NCBI GenBank assembly: GCA_030528965.1
Contig: JAUMXS010000019.1
Coordinates: 1 to 15,918, forward strand
Direction of reading: 5' to 3'
Length of the DNA: 15,918 nucleotides
From: Eubacteriales bacterium
GTDB lineage: Bacteria > Bacillota > Clostridia > Oscillospirales > Oscillospiraceae
Shown here in pieces: positions 14,652 to 15,918 of the stretch. Both the position numbers and the translations under genes were made by a program. Each line of letters opens with the position of its first letter. Position 1 is the stretch's first letter. The notes under the pieces were generated by a model, which did no database searches, was not told where the DNA came from, and saw nothing but the letters and a program-made list of their open reading frames with translations.

Positions 14652-14660
14652 ATTCTAGCA
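14652..14660 (-). promoter_or_regulatory. Probable extended -10 promoter of DUF4364-asnA
   Basis: On the minus strand TGCTAGAAT gives an extended -10 (TAGAAT at 14652-14657). The -35 region (about GTACAG) does not match consensus. Predicted start near 14645 gives a leader of about 100 bases containing the palindrome. Confidence 0.4.
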
Positions 14661-14690
14661 CATATCAAAGCAATCTGTACAGAACATTTT

Positions 14691-14718
14691 TCACATTATG
14701 CAGGCAGAGGCATAAACT
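14691..14718 (+). promoter_or_regulatory. Sporulation-sigma (SigE/SigK-like) promoter candidate
   Basis: TCACATT (14691-14697), 13 bases, CATAAACT (14711-14718). The second box fits the CATANNNT -10 of SigE/SigK, and the first is one change from the SigE -35 TCATATT as I recall it. No SigA promoter with proper spacing is visible before the gene at 14774. Predicted start near 14725 leaves about a 50-base leader. The motif is short, so chance is possible. Confidence 0.4.
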
Positions 14719-14773
14719 GTAATGAAGCTTGCCGCATGTCGGCGGCATCAAAATCCTGTAAGGGGGTAATGAT

Positions 14774-15553
14774 ATGGCAGACAGGGTCCAGCCCGGGCCG
14801 CTGAACGAAACGGCCTGTGCCAAAGAGGCCGTTTGCATACATACGAAAAAAATCTTCGACAGCTGCAGGGATAAAGACTGCATTGAAGACCTTCGGGTAT
14901 TCCCGACAACAAGCTCTCAGCCGCTTCTGGAAAGCGCTTTCAGCATCCGTCCCCGATCCGCCGAAGTACTGTGCATCAAAGTCCATGTGGAAGAAGTGAC
15001 CTTCAATCGCGGTAATTATGCGGTAGACGCCACGTATTTCTATAAGATCCGCGGAGAAGCCTGCCCTGGCGGGCAGGAAGTCAAAGGACTCGCGGTATTC
15101 AGCAAGCGGGTCATCCTTTTCGGCGGCGAGGGAAATGCACGGCGTTTCTCCTCCGATGATAATCAAAACGGAAATGATCTCACCGCCGCTGTTGAGGCCG
15201 TGGATCCTCTGGCACTGGGAATGAAGCTGGTCGATGCAAACTGCCCGCCCTGTTCCATGGATATGATCCCGGAAATCACCCCGGAGATTCTTCAGAGCAT
15301 GGGCGAGGAAATCGTTCTCACGCCAAACGGCCGGTCATGGTACGTGACTCTGGGCCAGTTTTCCATCACGCGGCTGGAACGTGATACCCAGCTGGTCATC
15401 CCGGTCTACAATTACTGTTTCCCGGAGAAGGAATGTGAAGGCGGCGCGGATGAAGATCCCTGCACGCTTTTCAGCAGGGTCCGTTTCCCCGTAGAGGAAT
15501 TTTTCCCCGTCGATTCCGTCTGCCGTTGTGAGGAGTATCGGGATCTGACCTAA
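14774..15553 (+). CDS. Cysteine-rich conserved clostridial protein of unknown function
   Basis: A 259-residue soluble protein with no signal peptide or membrane segment. I recall similar unnamed proteins in many Clostridia but know no function. It has 13 cysteines (15, 21, 31, 36, 67, 97, 157, 160, 215, 221, 230, 250, 252), including a CIHTKKIFDSCRDKDC segment near the N-terminus, CPPC (157-160) and a terminal CRC. The middle looks beta-rich, with the conserved-looking stretches VTFNRGNYAVDATYFYKI (75-92) and GLAVFSKRVILFGGEGN (105-121). AAGGGGG (14760-14766) is 7 bases before the ATG. The cysteine content and a SigE/SigK-like upstream box suggest a spore-coat or metal-binding structural role, which is inference only. 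It is a single-gene unit, convergent with glyA. Confidence 0.8.
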   Translation: MADRVQPGPLNETACAKEAVCIHTKKIFDSCRDKDCIEDLRVFPTTSSQPLLESAFSIRPRSAEVLCIKVHVEEVTFNRGNYAVDATYFYKIRGEACPGGQEVKGLAVFSKRVILFGGEGNARRFSSDDNQNGNDLTAAVEAVDPLALGMKLVDANCPPCSMDMIPEITPEILQSMGEEIVLTPNGRSWYVTLGQFSITRLERDTQLVIPVYNYCFPEKECEGGADEDPCTLFSRVRFPVEEFFPVDSVCRCEEYRDLT

Positions 15554-15734
15554 GGCACAGGCGCTCGGTCTCGCCCGGATTAAAACCCGGAGCTGCCGCA
15601 AAAAGTATTCCTGTTTCTCTTTTGGGTTCCGTATCTTCCACAGCAGCATCAAGAGACCTTTTACTGACAAAGCACTGGTTCATAGCTTCGCCGGTCACAA
15701 TTTGGCCGTGCACTGTCCCTCCTTTTAATAAATA

Positions 15735-15775
15735 CCCGCAGCACCTGCGGCAATCATGCCGCAATGTGCTGCGGG
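15735..15775. terminator. Bidirectional terminator between the Cys-rich gene and glyA
   Basis: A two-part hairpin: CCCGCAGCAC (15735-15744) pairs with GTGCTGCGGG (15766-15775), and inside it TGCGGC pairs with GCCGCA around AATCAT. A 1 x 2 internal loop separates the two stems. On plus it is followed by ACTTTTATTT, on minus by TATTTATT. The minus tail is the weaker one. It lies 25 bases after the glyA stop and about 180 bases after the Cys-rich gene. The gap 15554-15734 contains no gene I can support. Confidence 0.82.
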
Positions 15776-15800
15776 ACTTTTATTTCAGGCCAACCGGATC

Positions 15801-15918
15801 TCAGTAGATCGGGAAAGCACGGCAAAGTGCCTCAACACGGTCAAGGATCTCCGCCCGGTTCTTCTCGGCATCACGGAAGGCCATCTCGATAAGATCGCCT
15901 ATCTCTTCCATCTCAGCC
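15801..15918 (-). CDS. glyA: Serine hydroxymethyltransferase, C-terminal end only
   Basis: Only the last 38 codons are in the window. The frame reads EMEEIGDLIEMAF..., then ILDRVEALCRAFPIY and TGA at 15801-15803. This matches the C-terminal helix and the V-x-x-LC-x-x-(F/Y)P-(L/I)-Y ending of GlyA, the PLP enzyme that converts serine and THF to glycine and 5,10-methylene-THF. With so little sequence the assignment rests on that tail pattern. The terminator at 15735-15775 lies just downstream. Its product is the substrate of MetF, encoded at the other edge of the window. Confidence 0.75.
   Translation of the reverse strand, partial: AEMEEIGDLIEMAFRDAEKNRAEILDRVEALCRAFPIY

Overview
The window looks like chromosomal DNA of an anaerobic clostridial Firmicute (Eubacteriales, Oscillospiraceae/Christensenellaceae-like) of moderate GC content. 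This rests on strong AAGGAGG-type ribosome binding sites, SigA-like promoters, AT-rich intergenic gaps, a DUF4364 protein, a cysteine-rich protein I associate with Clostridia, and a lipoprotein/permease/ATPase importer of a common clostridial type. There is no sign of rRNA, tRNA, phage, IS element, CRISPR array or toxin-antitoxin module. The gene order is that of an ordinary chromosome.

Layout. (1) 1-806, minus: metF, cut by the window edge, with a near-consensus promoter. (2) 933-3907, minus: a lipoprotein-permease-ATPase ABC import operon with a Nudix hydrolase as last gene and a terminator. (3) 3908-4022: a compact divergent control region, then a Crp/Fnr-family regulator on plus (4023-4724). 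A GTTGC-N4-GCAAC palindrome lies just downstream of the regulator's predicted start and at about -40.5 of the ABC operon's predicted start, as expected for autorepression plus class II activation. (4) 4919-5509, plus: a secreted SleB-like cell wall hydrolase. (5) 5676-9497, plus: dapF, nagB, glmM and a stand-alone left-handed beta-helix acyltransferase, a cell-wall precursor cluster closed by a strong bidirectional terminator. (6) 9529-10813, minus: argG alone with its own promoter. (7) 10962-12948, plus: ybaK and a MATE exporter, translationally coupled. (8) 12974-14660, minus: DUF4364 followed by asnA. (9) 14691-15553, plus: a 13-cysteine protein of unknown function behind a sporulation-sigma-like promoter. 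(10) 15801-15918, minus: the C-terminal end of glyA.

How the genes work together. dapF makes meso-diaminopimelate. nagB, glmM and the beta-helix protein cover consecutive amino-sugar steps (fructose-6-P/GlcN-6-P, GlcN-1-P, GlcNAc-1-P) towards peptidoglycan. argG and asnA make amino acids by ligation to or amidation of aspartate. metF and glyA at the two edges are both folate one-carbon genes.

I do not see a clearly new multi-gene system. The best leads are the regulator/ABC control region, the half-GlmU acetyltransferase in an operon with nagB and glmM, and the cysteine-rich protein with its SigE/SigK-like promoter.
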